This document shows, piece by piece, positions 26,459 to 34,815 of a stretch of DNA of 60,037 bases. This stretch comes from Oscillospiraceae bacterium (lineage in GTDB: Bacteria > Bacillota > Clostridia > Oscillospirales > Ruminococcaceae): NCBI GenBank assembly GCA_017560985.1, contig JAFZDX010000064.1:1-60037 (forward strand), given 5' to 3'. Below the pieces are notes generated by a model. It did not search any database. It had not been told where the DNA came from and worked only from the letters and a program-made list of their open reading frames with translations. Made by a program: the position numbers and the translations under genes. Numbering within the stretch: position 1 is the stretch's first letter; the number at the start of each line of letters is the position of its first letter.

Positions 26459-27202
26459 ATGAATAAAGAAAAAAACTTTGAAATTACATCAGCTACACTG
26501 CATATTATGGCTATGGCTTTTATGCTGTGCGACCACCTCTGGGGTACAATAATAGCAGGAAACGACTGGCTTACCTGTATAGGAAGAATATCTTTTCCGA
26601 TTTTTGCATTTATGATTGTGGAAGGCTATTTCCACACAAGCAATCTGAAAAAATATGTGAAAAGATTACTTTTGTTTGCCCTTATATCGGAAATACCTTT
26701 TAATCTTGCCATGGGCAGCAGATTTTTCTACCCTATACATCAGAATGTTCTGTGGGCTTTTCTTATTGCCATAGGTTTTATACACTGGAATGAAAAAGCC
26801 AAAGCAACAGGCAAACTGTGGAAGCGCATTGTTACAGCATTTTTATCGGTATTTCTGGCATATATTGTGGGAATCCTGACAATGGTGGACTTTTACAATG
26901 CAGGAATATTGACAGTCCTTATGTTTTATTTCTTCAGAGGCAGAAAATGGTACAATTATCTGGCACAGCTTATTGGTATGTGGTATATCAATATGGAAAT
27001 GCTGGGCGGCTATTCATATATGGTGGATATTCTCGGTAAAACATATTTCGTTCCTCGTCAGGGGTTTGCACTTCTGGCGCTTATTCCTATCTGGCTTTAC
27101 AAAGGTAAGCAGGGGTATCACAGCAAAAAATTCCAGTATTTCAATTACTGGTTTTACCCTGCACACCTGTTGCTTTTAGGATTGTTGAAATTTATACTGT
27201 AA
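26459..27202 (+). CDS. TraX family membrane protein
   Basis: A 247-residue polytopic protein of the TraX family, related to the F-plasmid pilin N-acetyltransferase and, more distantly, acyltransferase-3 proteins. Seven to eight hydrophobic segments; the N-terminal LHIMAMAFMLCDHLWG...CIGRISFPIFAFMIVEGY is the family signature, and FYPAHLLLLGLLKFIL the normal end. No conjugation or pilin genes are nearby, so an acyl transfer role on another target is likely. The ATG at 26459 has AGGGGTGA upstream and is preferred to a GTG four codons earlier. Confidence 0.85.
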   Translation: MNKEKNFEITSATLHIMAMAFMLCDHLWGTIIAGNDWLTCIGRISFPIFAFMIVEGYFHTSNLKKYVKRLLLFALISEIPFNLAMGSRFFYPIHQNVLWAFLIAIGFIHWNEKAKATGKLWKRIVTAFLSVFLAYIVGILTMVDFYNAGILTVLMFYFFRGRKWYNYLAQLIGMWYINMEMLGGYSYMVDILGKTYFVPRQGFALLALIPIWLYKGKQGYHSKKFQYFNYWFYPAHLLLLGLLKFIL

Positions 27203-27216
27203 TACAGGAGTTTTAA

Positions 27217-27483
27217 ATGGAAGATATAATATTCAGAATAAAAAATATGGAAACGGTTTTTGATTTTCTGCAAAGAATGGTGGCGGAAAAATCTTTTTCC
27301 GTCTGTAAAGAAGACTGGTTCAGAATACATCTGGACAATCTGCTGGATTATTATGAAAATGGTTTGTGGCTGGCAGAATATGAGCTGGATGAAAAGGGTA
27401 TGATTCCGTCTGACCTTAAACGTGGTATTCTTTCGCAGGATGGTTTTTATAATTTCCTGGCTGAAATTAACGATTATTTATAA
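27217..27483 (+). CDS. DUF4298 family protein
   Basis: An 88-residue acidic cytoplasmic protein. The second half (LLDYYENGLWLAEYELDEKG, then PSDLKRGILSQDGFYNFL) matches the DUF4298 pattern, in which a Y-Y...W...DE-G precedes DLK-G-LS-D. The N-terminus is an amphipathic helix. No role is known for the family. CAGGAG lies before the ATG, 14 bp after the TraX gene, so it is co-transcribed. Confidence 0.72.
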   Translation: MEDIIFRIKNMETVFDFLQRMVAEKSFSVCKEDWFRIHLDNLLDYYENGLWLAEYELDEKGMIPSDLKRGILSQDGFYNFLAEINDYL

Positions 27484-27495
27484 AAGGGAAACAAT

Positions 27496-27825
27496 ATGGC
27501 AAAACATCAGTTCGGTATAATGGAAACACCGCCACAAAAAGGTGTAAGATATGACGAGTTTGAACCGGAAAAATATGACTGCATAGATGTTGATGATGAT
27601 TTTATAGAACGTCTGTGCCCTATGTTAATGGAAATTCCCACATATTATCACACATTGGATAAACTGGATTATAACCTTGCATATTGCGGTATAACCCTTA
27701 TCCCGCCACAGTCTTCTTCTGCAATATCAGAAATCATTGCTGGCAATATAGATTTGCAAAATCTTAAAATATTGCTGGATAAAGCAGTAAAAGAAAATAA
27801 ATTTGTAATACATTATGGGCTTTGA
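27496..27825 (+). CDS. Conserved hypothetical protein
   Basis: A 109-residue soluble protein with no signal or membrane segment. It begins MAKHQFGIMETPPQKG and has a compact pattern with EPEKYDCIDVDDDFIE, YHTLDKLDYNLAYCGITLIPP and a C-terminal helix ending NKFVIHYGL. I have seen this kind of protein in Clostridia beside NUDIX or similar genes but know of no function. AAGGGAA precedes the ATG and the gene lies 12 bp after the DUF4298 gene. Confidence 0.7.
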   Translation: MAKHQFGIMETPPQKGVRYDEFEPEKYDCIDVDDDFIERLCPMLMEIPTYYHTLDKLDYNLAYCGITLIPPQSSSAISEIIAGNIDLQNLKILLDKAVKENKFVIHYGL

Positions 27826-27827
27826 TT

Positions 27828-28496
27828 ATGGAAAAAACAAAAACCACAATAGATTTAAAATTTTTCCCAAAGGAAATACATAAATATCTTGTAAATGCAG
27901 ATATTTACGACAGCAGCTGTGGAGAAAACAGCCAGGTGCTGTACAGCAGCGCTGGCTACTATATAAAAATTGCACCAAAATCCAGTCTGGAAAGGGAAGC
28001 ACAGATAACATATTTTCTTTTTACACAGGGCATAGGTGCCAAGATGGAATGTTATGTTTCAGCCGACAGGGACTATATGGTAACACGCCCGGCTCCAGGC
28101 CAGGATGCTACTCATTATCTGGAAAATCCTGAAAAACTGTGCGAAAGCCTTGCATCGGCAATGAAATATCTACACGACTTACCTGCGGATAATCTTCCGC
28201 TATCTCCGCAGATGGATTTTTACAATGCAGACGGCAGCCTATCCTGTGATACATTTATTCACGGTGATTTCTGTCTGCCAAATATAATGCTGGAAGATTA
28301 CAGTTTCAAAACTTTTATAGATTTGGGTCTTGCCGGAAAAGGGGACAGACATATAGATGTTTTCTGGTGCCTGTGGTCACTGTGGTTTAACCTGAAAACT
28401 GATAAATACACTGATTATTTCTTGGATTTGTACGGCAGGGAAAAGGTAAATTTGGCAGTTATTAAAAAACTGGCGCAGATGGAAGAAAAGATATAG
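27828..28496 (+). CDS. APH(3')-like aminoglycoside phosphotransferase family protein
   Basis: A 222-residue kinase of the choline/aminoglycoside phosphotransferase fold. The catalytic loop HGDFCLPN (145-152) and the metal-binding IDLG (about 164-167) match the APH(3') pattern, with the downstream GKGDRHIDVFWCLWSL helix also conserved. It is shorter than true APH(3') enzymes (about 260), lacking much of the C-terminal helical lobe. Resistance is therefore doubtful; other members phosphorylate small alcohols. The ATG begins two bases after the preceding stop, so it is translationally coupled. Last gene of the NUDIX string. Confidence 0.75.
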   Translation: MEKTKTTIDLKFFPKEIHKYLVNADIYDSSCGENSQVLYSSAGYYIKIAPKSSLEREAQITYFLFTQGIGAKMECYVSADRDYMVTRPAPGQDATHYLENPEKLCESLASAMKYLHDLPADNLPLSPQMDFYNADGSLSCDTFIHGDFCLPNIMLEDYSFKTFIDLGLAGKGDRHIDVFWCLWSLWFNLKTDKYTDYFLDLYGREKVNLAVIKKLAQMEEKI

Positions 28497-28535
28497 CTAT
28501 TGGTAAAAAACAACAAATATTTTGTAAAATTTTTG

Positions 28536-28564
28536 TTGACATTTATAGTTGTGTCTGTTATAAT
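28536..28564 (+). promoter_or_regulatory. Promoter of the SAM riboswitch-metK unit
   Basis: TTGACA (28536-28541), 17 bp, TATAAT (28559-28564) with an extended TGT, about 25 bases before the aptamer. Confidence 0.88.
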
Positions 28565-28587
28565 AATTTTCGGTAAAATTGAATTTA

Positions 28588-28681
28588 ACTTATGAAGAGC
28601 GACTGAGGGAACGGCCCTGTGAAGTCCGGCAACCTGCGAAAGTAAGGTGCCAAATCCGGCGGTGAAAACCGAGAGATAAGT
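28588..28681 (+). ncRNA. SAM-I (S-box) riboswitch aptamer
   Basis: The outer P1 helix pairs ACTTAT (28588-28593) with ATAAGT (28676-28681). Conserved core elements appear in order: GAAGAG, GAGGGA, GGCCCTGTGAAGTCCGGCAACC, an AAGGTGCCAAATCC stretch and GAGAGATAAG. It lies between a consensus promoter and metK, so it senses the product of the gene it controls. When SAM binds, P1 forms and the following terminator can fold. Confidence 0.93.
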
Positions 28682-28688
28682 AATTTAT

Positions 28689-28718
28689 GCTCACAGGTTT
28701 TTTGCCTGTGAGTTTTTT
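28689..28718 (+). terminator. Riboswitch expression-platform terminator
   Basis: CTCACAGG / CCTGTGAG stem with a T-rich loop and a run of T, eight bases past the aptamer; transcriptional attenuation of metK. Confidence 0.88.
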
Positions 28719-28807
28719 AATGTGTATATTAAAAAATATGCCGTTAAAGATAGGTTGAATTCAAGCAAGTTTATATATACATAACACACAAGAAAAAGGA
28801 GAAAACT

Positions 28808-29959
28808 ATGTCAAGAGTATTTTTTACATCAGAATCAGTTACTGAAGGCCATCCAGATAAAATTGCTGACCAGATTTCAGACGCAGTTCTGGACGAAATC
28901 CTTGCTAACGACCCTAACGGCCGTGTAGCTTGCGAAACAGCTGTTACAACAGGTATGGTTGTATGTATCGGCGAAATCACAACAACACACAATGTTAATA
29001 TCCCAGAAGTTGCAAGAAGAGTTATCCGTGAAATCGGTTACGACAGAGCTAAATATGGCTTTGACTGCGACACATGTTCCGTTATCACTTCTATCGACAA
29101 ACAGTCTGCAGACATCGCTCTGGGTACAAACGACGAAGTAGGCGGCGCTGGTGACCAGGGTATGATGTTCGGTTTTGCTTGCGACGAAACAAAAGAACTT
29201 ATGCCATTGCCAATCTCTCTGGCACACAAACTGTCAAAACGCCTTTCCGAAGTAAGAAAGAACGGCACTCTTGACTACCTCCGTCCAGACGGCAAAACAC
29301 AGGTTACTATCGAATACGTAGATGGCGTACCTGCAAGAGTAGACACAATCGTTGTTTCCAGCCAGCATTCTCCAGAAGTTTCCCTGGAACAGATCCGTGT
29401 TGACATCATCAATCACGTTATTAAACCAATCGTTCCAGAAGAACTGATGGATGCTGAAACAAAATATTTCATCAACCCAACAGGCCGTTTCGTTGTTGGT
29501 GGTCCACAGGGCGACTCCGGTCTTACAGGCCGTAAAATCATCGTTGATACATATGGCGGCTATGCTCGTCACGGCGGCGGTGCTTTCTCTGGTAAAGACC
29601 CAACAAAAGTTGACCGCAGTGCTGCTTATGCTGCAAGATACGTTGCTAAAAACGTTGTTGCTGCTGGTCTTGCAAAAAAATGTGAAGTGCAGATTGCTTA
29701 CGCTATCGGTGTAGCACAGCCTGTTTCCGTACTGGTTGACACATTCGGCACAAACACAGTTGAAGAAGAAAAAATCGAAGCAGCTGTTGCACAGGTATTC
29801 GACCTGCGTCCAAGAGCTATCATCGACACACTGGAACTGCGTAAACCAATCTACCGCCAGCTGGCTGCTTACGGTCATATCGGTCGTGAAGACCTGGGCG
29901 TTAAATGGGAAAACACAGACAAAGTGGACGCTCTCCTGGCTGCTGTTAAAGCAATGTAA
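28808..29959 (+). CDS. metK: S-adenosylmethionine synthase
   Basis: A 383-residue methionine adenosyltransferase, making SAM from methionine and [23 protein letters not shown] at the N-terminus, [12 protein letters not shown] in the middle and [19 protein letters not shown] toward the end are the three diagnostic regions. Full normal length. AAAGGAG lies before the ATG. Controlled by the SAM-I riboswitch upstream and closed by a strong terminator, so it is a single-gene unit. Confidence 0.98.
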   Translation: MSRVFFTSESVTEGHPDKIADQISDAVLDEILANDPNGRVACETAVTTGMVVCIGEITTTHNVNIPEVARRVIREIGYDRAKYGFDCDTCSVITSIDKQSADIALGTNDEVGGAGDQGMMFGFACDETKELMPLPISLAHKLSKRLSEVRKNGTLDYLRPDGKTQVTIEYVDGVPARVDTIVVSSQHSPEVSLEQIRVDIINHVIKPIVPEELMDAETKYFINPTGRFVVGGPQGDSGLTGRKIIVDTYGGYARHGGGAFSGKDPTKVDRSAAYAARYVAKNVVAAGLAKKCEVQIAYAIGVAQPVSVLVDTFGTNTVEEEKIEAAVAQVFDLRPRAIIDTLELRKPIYRQLAAYGHIGREDLGVKWENTDKVDALLAAVKAM

Positions 29960-29970
29960 TATTGAAAATA

Positions 29971-29999
29971 AAAAGAGTGGGAAACACCCACTCTTTTTT
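29971..29999 (+). terminator. Terminator of metK
   Basis: GAGTGGG-AAACA-CCCACTC with flanking A and T runs. Confidence 0.9.
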
Positions 30000-30010
30000 T
30001 GTGCAAAATA

Positions 30011-30036
30011 AAACACCGGATATAACTCCGGTGTTT
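30011..30036 (-). terminator. Terminator of flavodoxin-ferredoxin gene
   Basis: AAACACCGGA / TCCGGTGTTT stem; on the minus strand it is followed by TATTTTG, just after the stop codon. Confidence 0.82.
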
Positions 30037-30054
30037 ATAGTTATAAATCGTAAA

Positions 30055-30843
30055 TTACAGCCAGTACAGATTGTCTTTATCTGGGCTGCCGAAAGCATTG
30101 ATACAGAATTCCTGTGTTTTCTTGAATGCTTCCTGTGTAAATTCTTTTGCGCCAACTGGGCATTTTACTACACAGCTGTTACATTTCAGACAGAAAGATG
30201 CATCTTTTGCAAACAGTTTAGGGTCATCTTTGCTGATAACGCCGTTTGGACAGTTGTCAGCACATACCATACAGCCGATACATGCATCGGAAGTGCTTGG
30301 CAGCAGAGTGTTTGCTGCGCCGCCTTTTTCTTTGTATGGTCTTGCACCTGGAATAGTGCCTTCTGGCAGTTTTTTGCCTTCTTTTTCAACAACCAGTTTG
30401 ATAAATTCAGCTGCGCCTTCCAGGTCAGCTGCGTCTGGTCTGTGGCCTGCAATATTGTCAGAGAATGAATGTCTGCCGATAACTGCTGCACCTGCAACAA
30501 CTACAAAGCCCTGTGCGTTCATCATATCTTCCATTTCAACAACTGCATCGTCATAATGTCTGTTGCCGTATGTACCTACAACTACACATGGTGTCTGGTC
30601 GCCTTTAAGAGCTTCTACATATTCCAGACAAACTGTTGGGATTCTACCGCCGTAAATTGGCAGAGCGATAATAACCAGGTCGTCTTTGCCGAAAGCTGGT
30701 GCTTTTGCAGGGTCTCTGTTTTCAGGAGTTGTGAAGTTATATTCCACTACTTCTTTTTCCAGAGCTTTGCCCATAGCCTGTGCATATTTTTTGCTTACAT
30801 CTGTTGCGCTGAAGTAAACAAGGTTAACTTTATTGAATTCCAT
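30055..30843 (-). CDS. EFR1-type flavodoxin/ferredoxin fusion protein
   Basis: A 262-residue redox protein with an N-terminal flavodoxin-like domain (about 1-160; VYFSATDVSKKYAQA is the FMN phosphate loop and VVVGTYGNRHYDD a second FMN loop) and a C-terminal two-cluster ferredoxin. The cluster motifs are CIGCMVCADNCP and CLKCNSCVVKCP, both CxxCxxCxxxCP for 4Fe-4S. It probably shuttles electrons in the cytoplasm between an unknown donor and acceptor. The ATG at 30843 follows AAGGAGA; the frame is open eight codons further without a site. Isolated, with its own terminator. Confidence 0.88.
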   Translation of the reverse strand: MEFNKVNLVYFSATDVSKKYAQAMGKALEKEVVEYNFTTPENRDPAKAPAFGKDDLVIIALPIYGGRIPTVCLEYVEALKGDQTPCVVVGTYGNRHYDDAVVEMEDMMNAQGFVVVAGAAVIGRHSFSDNIAGHRPDAADLEGAAEFIKLVVEKEGKKLPEGTIPGARPYKEKGGAANTLLPSTSDACIGCMVCADNCPNGVISKDDPKLFAKDASFCLKCNSCVVKCPVGAKEFTQEAFKKTQEFCINAFGSPDKDNLYWL

Positions 30844-30930
30844 ATTAGCTCTCCTTTTTGTATGCAATATTAATTAAAGTTCCATTTTATGATAGCATAA
30901 ATTATGTATTTATTCAAGATACTTACCTGT

Positions 30931-31362
30931 TTATAAGCTTTGCTGAAAATGAAACTGTGCCAGATGAATATATTTCCTGCTTTGTTTGCGTACTTCATTT
31001 GTATTGAAATAAAAACAGTCCAGCGATTTACCATCTGGATTGGAATATATATAAATTTGATTGAATACATCGTAAACTGCCATTATCTTGTCAGTGAATA
31101 AATCATCTTTATAAACAAAAACAGTGTTGCAGTCAGCCTGCTGTTCGATAAACATCCTGCACAACAAATCAAAGCATACCCCGACCGAATCTGATAAAGC
31201 TATTTCAGTGTCAATATGCTTTTGTATAATATGAACAAACGTATCCAGTTTTACTATGTTTACACTGTTTCTGTAATGTAAATATAGATTATCCAGTATG
31301 GTTCTGCCGGCATCAAAATGCAGTTTTTTATGATAATATTCCTGTTCAAAGGCCTTAAACAT
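30931..31362 (-). CDS. Hypothetical protein, unknown function
   Basis: A 143-residue soluble protein, rich in aromatic residues, with several histidines and cysteines and no membrane segment. GGGGGG precedes the ATG by about seven bases. I do not recognise any family. There is no overlap with another gene, and the region has no better open frame. Transcript end is not obvious, and it might run into the flavodoxin-ferredoxin gene downstream. Confidence 0.6.
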   Translation of the reverse strand: MFKAFEQEYYHKKLHFDAGRTILDNLYLHYRNSVNIVKLDTFVHIIQKHIDTEIALSDSVGVCFDLLCRMFIEQQADCNTVFVYKDDLFTDKIMAVYDVFNQIYIYSNPDGKSLDCFYFNTNEVRKQSRKYIHLAQFHFQQSL

Positions 31363-31573
31363 AAAATTCCCCCCTTTTCAGTATATGGTTTTAAAACTTT
31401 ATATGACATAGTATTTGTGATTATCTACAATCCGCTGAATTTATTTGGAGGAAATTTGTGCATTTGTTTGAAAAACAAAGTATGTGTATTTTGTACTTGT
31501 AAAAATCACAATTTTAATGTATTATTATTTATAGCGAAAAATAAAAATTAAATTTTTCTGGAGGAATTTTACA

Positions 31574-32140
31574 ATGGCAAAAGTTTTACTTGAAACATCT
31601 GCAAGACACATCCACCTTTCACAGGAACATGTTGATATACTCTTTGGTGCTGGTCACCAGCTCACACACAAAAAAGATCTTTCTCAGCCAGGCCAGTTCG
31701 CTTGCGAAGAAAGAGTAACAGTTGTTGGTCCAAAAAAAGAAATTAAAAACGTTTCTATCCTTGGTCCAGTTAGAAAAGAATCCCAGGTTGAACTGTCTGC
31801 AACAGACGCTCGTTCTATCGGTCTGAATGCACCAGTTAGAGAATCTGGCGTTCTGGAAGGCAGCGCACCTTGCAAACTGGTTGGCCCAGCTGGCGAAGTT
31901 GATCTGGAATACGGTGTTATCGTTGCAAAACGTCACATCCACATCACACCAGAAGATGCACAGGCTTTCGGCGTTTCTGACAAAGAAATCGTTAAAGTAA
32001 AAGCTGATTCCGAAGGCAGAAGCCTGATTTTTGATGATGTTGTAGTTAGAGTATCTGCTTCTTACGCAACAGCTATGCACATCGACACAGACGAAGCTAA
32101 CGCTTGCGGTGGCGCAACAGTTGGCGAAATCGTTAAATAA
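31574..32140 (+). CDS. pduL: Phosphate propanoyltransferase PduL type
   Basis: A 188-residue PduL-family phosphotransacylase, which transfers acyl groups between CoA and phosphate. It lacks any relation to Pta. Two half-repeats each carry the zinc-binding signature: ARHIHLS near residue 11 and KRHIHIT near residue 119. The N-terminus has no encapsulation peptide extension, so it is likely cytoplasmic and not in a microcompartment. TGGAGG precedes the ATG. With AckA at the start of the window it can form the acetyl-CoA to acetate route. Single-gene unit. Confidence 0.93.
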   Translation: MAKVLLETSARHIHLSQEHVDILFGAGHQLTHKKDLSQPGQFACEERVTVVGPKKEIKNVSILGPVRKESQVELSATDARSIGLNAPVRESGVLEGSAPCKLVGPAGEVDLEYGVIVAKRHIHITPEDAQAFGVSDKEIVKVKADSEGRSLIFDDVVVRVSASYATAMHIDTDEANACGGATVGEIVK

Positions 32141-32160
32141 TTTTTACATATCGCAAATTA

Positions 32161-32188
32161 AAAGACTGCTCATCTGAGCAGTCTTTTT
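32161..32188 (+). terminator. Terminator of pduL
   Basis: AAAGACTGCTCA-TC-TGAGCAGTCTTT and trailing T. Confidence 0.9.
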
Positions 32189-32199
32189 TATTGTTTCAT

Positions 32200-32811
32200 T
32201 TACAACTCTAACATTCTCCATTTATAATTCTGTATCCATTTTCTTTCGCCAACAAAACTTATCTTTTCAGTTTTTGATGTAAAATCGCCGAACGTATAGA
32301 CTATATCAAAGGACATATATATTGCTTTGCCTTCATATTTTACATCTCTGGTTTCGCGGACAGGGGATATACTTACAACGTCTTTGTCCTTTATATCCCT
32401 TGTCAGATAAAAATAATTGTCTTCGATAAGTCTGTCTGCATACTGATCATAAACAGCTGTGGCAAAGCCGCCTCCACAGGCACCGGCATCAAAGGAAACA
32501 GGCTGATTTGCAATATACAAAACAGTTGCCGCAAAAGTAATTACTGCTGTTACAATAATCACGAATATATATTTAATCCATAGCGGAATACTTTTCTTAT
32601 TGTTATTTGATTTAATATCGCCCACTGCAATATATTCCACAGTTGTACCCAGTATTTCTGCCAGCAGAATAAGATTGTCTGTATCCGGGCGAGTTTCATT
32701 CTTTTCCCATTTATGTACAGCCTGTCGGCTTATACCCAGCTGGTTTGCCAGATATTCCTGTGTATATCCTTTTTGTATTCGCAGTGTCTGTATGCGTGTA
32801 CCTATTGTCAA
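32200..32811 (-). CDS. Membrane-tethered XRE-family regulator
   Basis: A 203-residue protein with an N-terminal Cro/C1-type helix-turn-helix (about 4-60; QEYLANQLGISRQAVHKWEKN is the DNA-reading part), one membrane segment (about 77-99) and an external domain of about 100 residues. This layout suggests a one-component sensor bound to the membrane. I choose the TTG at 32811 as start because AGAGGTG lies six bases upstream; a GTG three codons earlier lies inside that site. The target is unknown; the neighbouring operator regions show no obvious repeated site. Confidence 0.8.
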   Translation of the reverse strand: MTIGTRIQTLRIQKGYTQEYLANQLGISRQAVHKWEKNETRPDTDNLILLAEILGTTVEYIAVGDIKSNNNKKSIPLWIKYIFVIIVTAVITFAATVLYIANQPVSFDAGACGGGFATAVYDQYADRLIEDNYFYLTRDIKDKDVVSISPVRETRDVKYEGKAIYMSFDIVYTFGDFTSKTEKISFVGERKWIQNYKWRMLEL

Positions 32812-32921
32812 TTTCTTCACCTCTTTGGGCTTATTCTATCAAAAATATACCAGTCAGTCCACCAACTATCTGTCAACTCTGGGTTGACAGGAGCATTTTT
32901 AATCAAAATTGAATAAATATA

Positions 32922-32950
32922 TTGAAATTATAAAAAATATATGTTAATAT
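32922..32950 (+). promoter_or_regulatory. Promoter of SRP RNA
   Basis: TTGAAA (32922-32927), 17 bp, TAATAT (32945-32950) with an extended TGT. An alternative TTGACA at 32884 has no matching -10. Confidence 0.6.
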
Positions 32951-32956
32951 AGAATG

Positions 32957-33132
32957 GTTACAGGACAGTGCTATCAGCGTTGTCAGATATACAAAGAAAG
33001 CCGCACGAGGGCAGGCTGTGAACCGTGTCAGGTGGGGAACCAAGCAGCACTAAGCAGATTCTCCCTGCGATGCAAAGCTTTCTTTGTATATGTGATAATG
33101 CAGAACGCTTTTGCGTTTATAGCCTGTCCTAT
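32957..33132 (+). ncRNA. ffs: Signal recognition particle RNA
   Basis: The conserved Ffh-binding domain is clear: GTCAGGTGGGGAACCAAGCAGC at about 33026-33047, in a helix capped by a G-rich loop, with the asymmetric internal loop A-rich side. Long flanking helices pair GATATACAAAGAAAGC (about 32986-33001) with GCTTTCTTTGTATATGTG (about 33077-33094), and AGGACAG (32963-32969) with CTGTCCT (33124-33130). The RNA lies directly upstream of dnaX, as in B. subtilis. Ends are estimates from these outer helices and the promoter. The length, about 175 bases, is between the short and long bacterial forms. Confidence 0.82.
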
Positions 33133-33153
33133 TTTAAAATAAGGAGGTAGACC

Positions 33154-34794
33154 ATGCATATAGCATTATACAGAAAATACCGCCCAAAAACATTCAGTCG
33201 GGTTATTGGTCAGAAATATGTGGTAGAGGCACTGAAAAACCAGATTGCCGCAGGTAAAATAGGCCATGCCTTTCTGTTTACAGGTACCCGTGGTACAGGT
33301 AAAACCAGCTGTGCAAAGATATTGGCAAAGGCTGTAAACTGCCTGCATCCGATAAATGGTGAACCTTGCCTTGAATGTGATGTTTGCAAAGGTATAGAAA
33401 ACGAATCCATTTACGATGTTACTGAAATGGACGCTGCCTCCAACAACTCTGTCGAAGATATCAGGGATGTACTGAATGAAGTAAACTATCTGCCTGTTAT
33501 GGCAAAGTATCGTGTTTACATCATAGACGAAGTTCATATGCTTTCAGCTGCAGCTTTTAACGCACTGCTGAAAACATTGGAAGAACCACCTGCACACGTT
33601 ATTTTTATCCTTGCCACAACAGAAATCCACAAAGTACCTGCAACAATTCTTTCCCGTTGCCAGAGATATGATTTCACCAAACTGACAGTGGAAGATATAG
33701 CCGAGGCATTGCTGGAAATTGCCAGGGAAGAAAACATCCAGCTTACTCCAGGTGCGGCAAAAATGATTGCCACACTTTCAGATGGTGCAATGCGTGATGC
33801 CAACAGTATTCTGGATACATGTGTTTCAATGGGCAATTATATTGACGAAAATACAGTGGCAAATCTGGTGGGCGTTTCAAAGGATGAAGATATTTTTGCC
33901 TTTACAGAAAGACTGATTGCAGAGGATATGGCCGGGTCGATGTTGTCTTTAAGGGAACTTATAGGCCGCAGTGTCGACATTCGCCGCCTTTGCGAAGAAC
34001 TGATTACCCATTTCAGCAACCTTCTGGTGGCAAACCTGGTGGGCAGTACAGCACAGCTTCTGAACATTTCACAGGAAAAGTTTGACAGATTGCAGCAGCA
34101 GGCAAAAACCTGTTCACATAACTTTATATCCTTTGCTCTTAACTGCTTTACTGATGCACTTGACAGCATAGCCAAGGGTCAGAATGCTAAAATCGCAATG
34201 GATATAGCTGTTTACACTATGTGCAATACACAGCAGGTTCCACAGACAGTACCTGTACGACCACAGATTGTTCCGGCACCACAGCAGGTGGTAAACACTG
34301 CTCCTGTTCAGCAGCCAACCCCTATGCGGCAGCCAGCTCCTGTCCAGGCATCTGTGGCACAGCCAGCTCAAACTGCACCACAGCCGGAACCACAGATTCC
34401 TGTATCACAGCCACAGCCAGTGAAGCCACGGCAAAAACAGGATATTGCGTCACAACAGGCAGAAGAAAAACCAGTGCCATTTGCATATTGGCAGGATGTT
34501 ATTGATATTATTGCAGATGTGGATATTCCACTGCATTCATTTATCAAAAACTCCACATCCTACCTGTACAAAAGCATTGTTTATATAAAAGGCAACGAAG
34601 GTCTGAACAATTATATCCGCACAAACAAGGAAGTAAATGGTATAATCAAAACAGCTATCTTTAATGCCTGCGGCAAACATTACAACATTGGCGGCTTTAA
34701 AAACATTGCCCATATGTTTGTGGAAGAACAGCACGACAGTTTAAATGATATCCTCGCCCTGCGAAACCTGGGTGTGGAAGTAAATATAGATTAA
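33154..34794 (+). CDS. dnaX: DNA polymerase III subunit gamma/tau
   Basis: A 546-residue clamp-loader ATPase that loads the sliding clamp during replication. Walker A GTRGTGKT (44-51), zinc cysteines at about 63, 72, 75 and 78, Walker B DEVH (125-128) and the sensor SRC (167-169) are all present. After the AAA+ part comes a linker of about 75 residues rich in Q, P, A and V (about 365-440), then a tau-type C-terminal domain. I see no A7-type slippery site, so one product is likely. AGGAGG precedes the ATG. Confidence 0.96.
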   Translation: MHIALYRKYRPKTFSRVIGQKYVVEALKNQIAAGKIGHAFLFTGTRGTGKTSCAKILAKAVNCLHPINGEPCLECDVCKGIENESIYDVTEMDAASNNSVEDIRDVLNEVNYLPVMAKYRVYIIDEVHMLSAAAFNALLKTLEEPPAHVIFILATTEIHKVPATILSRCQRYDFTKLTVEDIAEALLEIAREENIQLTPGAAKMIATLSDGAMRDANSILDTCVSMGNYIDENTVANLVGVSKDEDIFAFTERLIAEDMAGSMLSLRELIGRSVDIRRLCEELITHFSNLLVANLVGSTAQLLNISQEKFDRLQQQAKTCSHNFISFALNCFTDALDSIAKGQNAKIAMDIAVYTMCNTQQVPQTVPVRPQIVPAPQQVVNTAPVQQPTPMRQPAPVQASVAQPAQTAPQPEPQIPVSQPQPVKPRQKQDIASQQAEEKPVPFAYWQDVIDIIADVDIPLHSFIKNSTSYLYKSIVYIKGNEGLNNYIRTNKEVNGIIKTAIFNACGKHYNIGGFKNIAHMFVEEQHDSLNDILALRNLGVEVNID

Positions 34795-34815
34795 TTTTTA
34801 AGGAGAATATATAAA

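Noticed and set aside
27828..28496. True aminoglycoside resistance gene
   Set aside because: The catalytic motifs fit, but it is about 40 residues short of APH(3') and sits in a metabolic operon, so resistance is not claimed.
29234..30016. 260-codon open frame antisense to metK
   Set aside because: Shadow of metK, which is certain; runs through the metK terminator.
34221..34505. 94-codon frame inside dnaX rich in Thr, Cys, Ala and Gly
   Set aside because: Out-of-frame reading of the Q/P-rich linker of dnaX; low-complexity artefact.
33154..34794. Programmed frameshift in dnaX giving a separate gamma form
   Set aside because: No A7 or A6G slippery heptamer near the end of the ATPase region; only short A runs in the linker.
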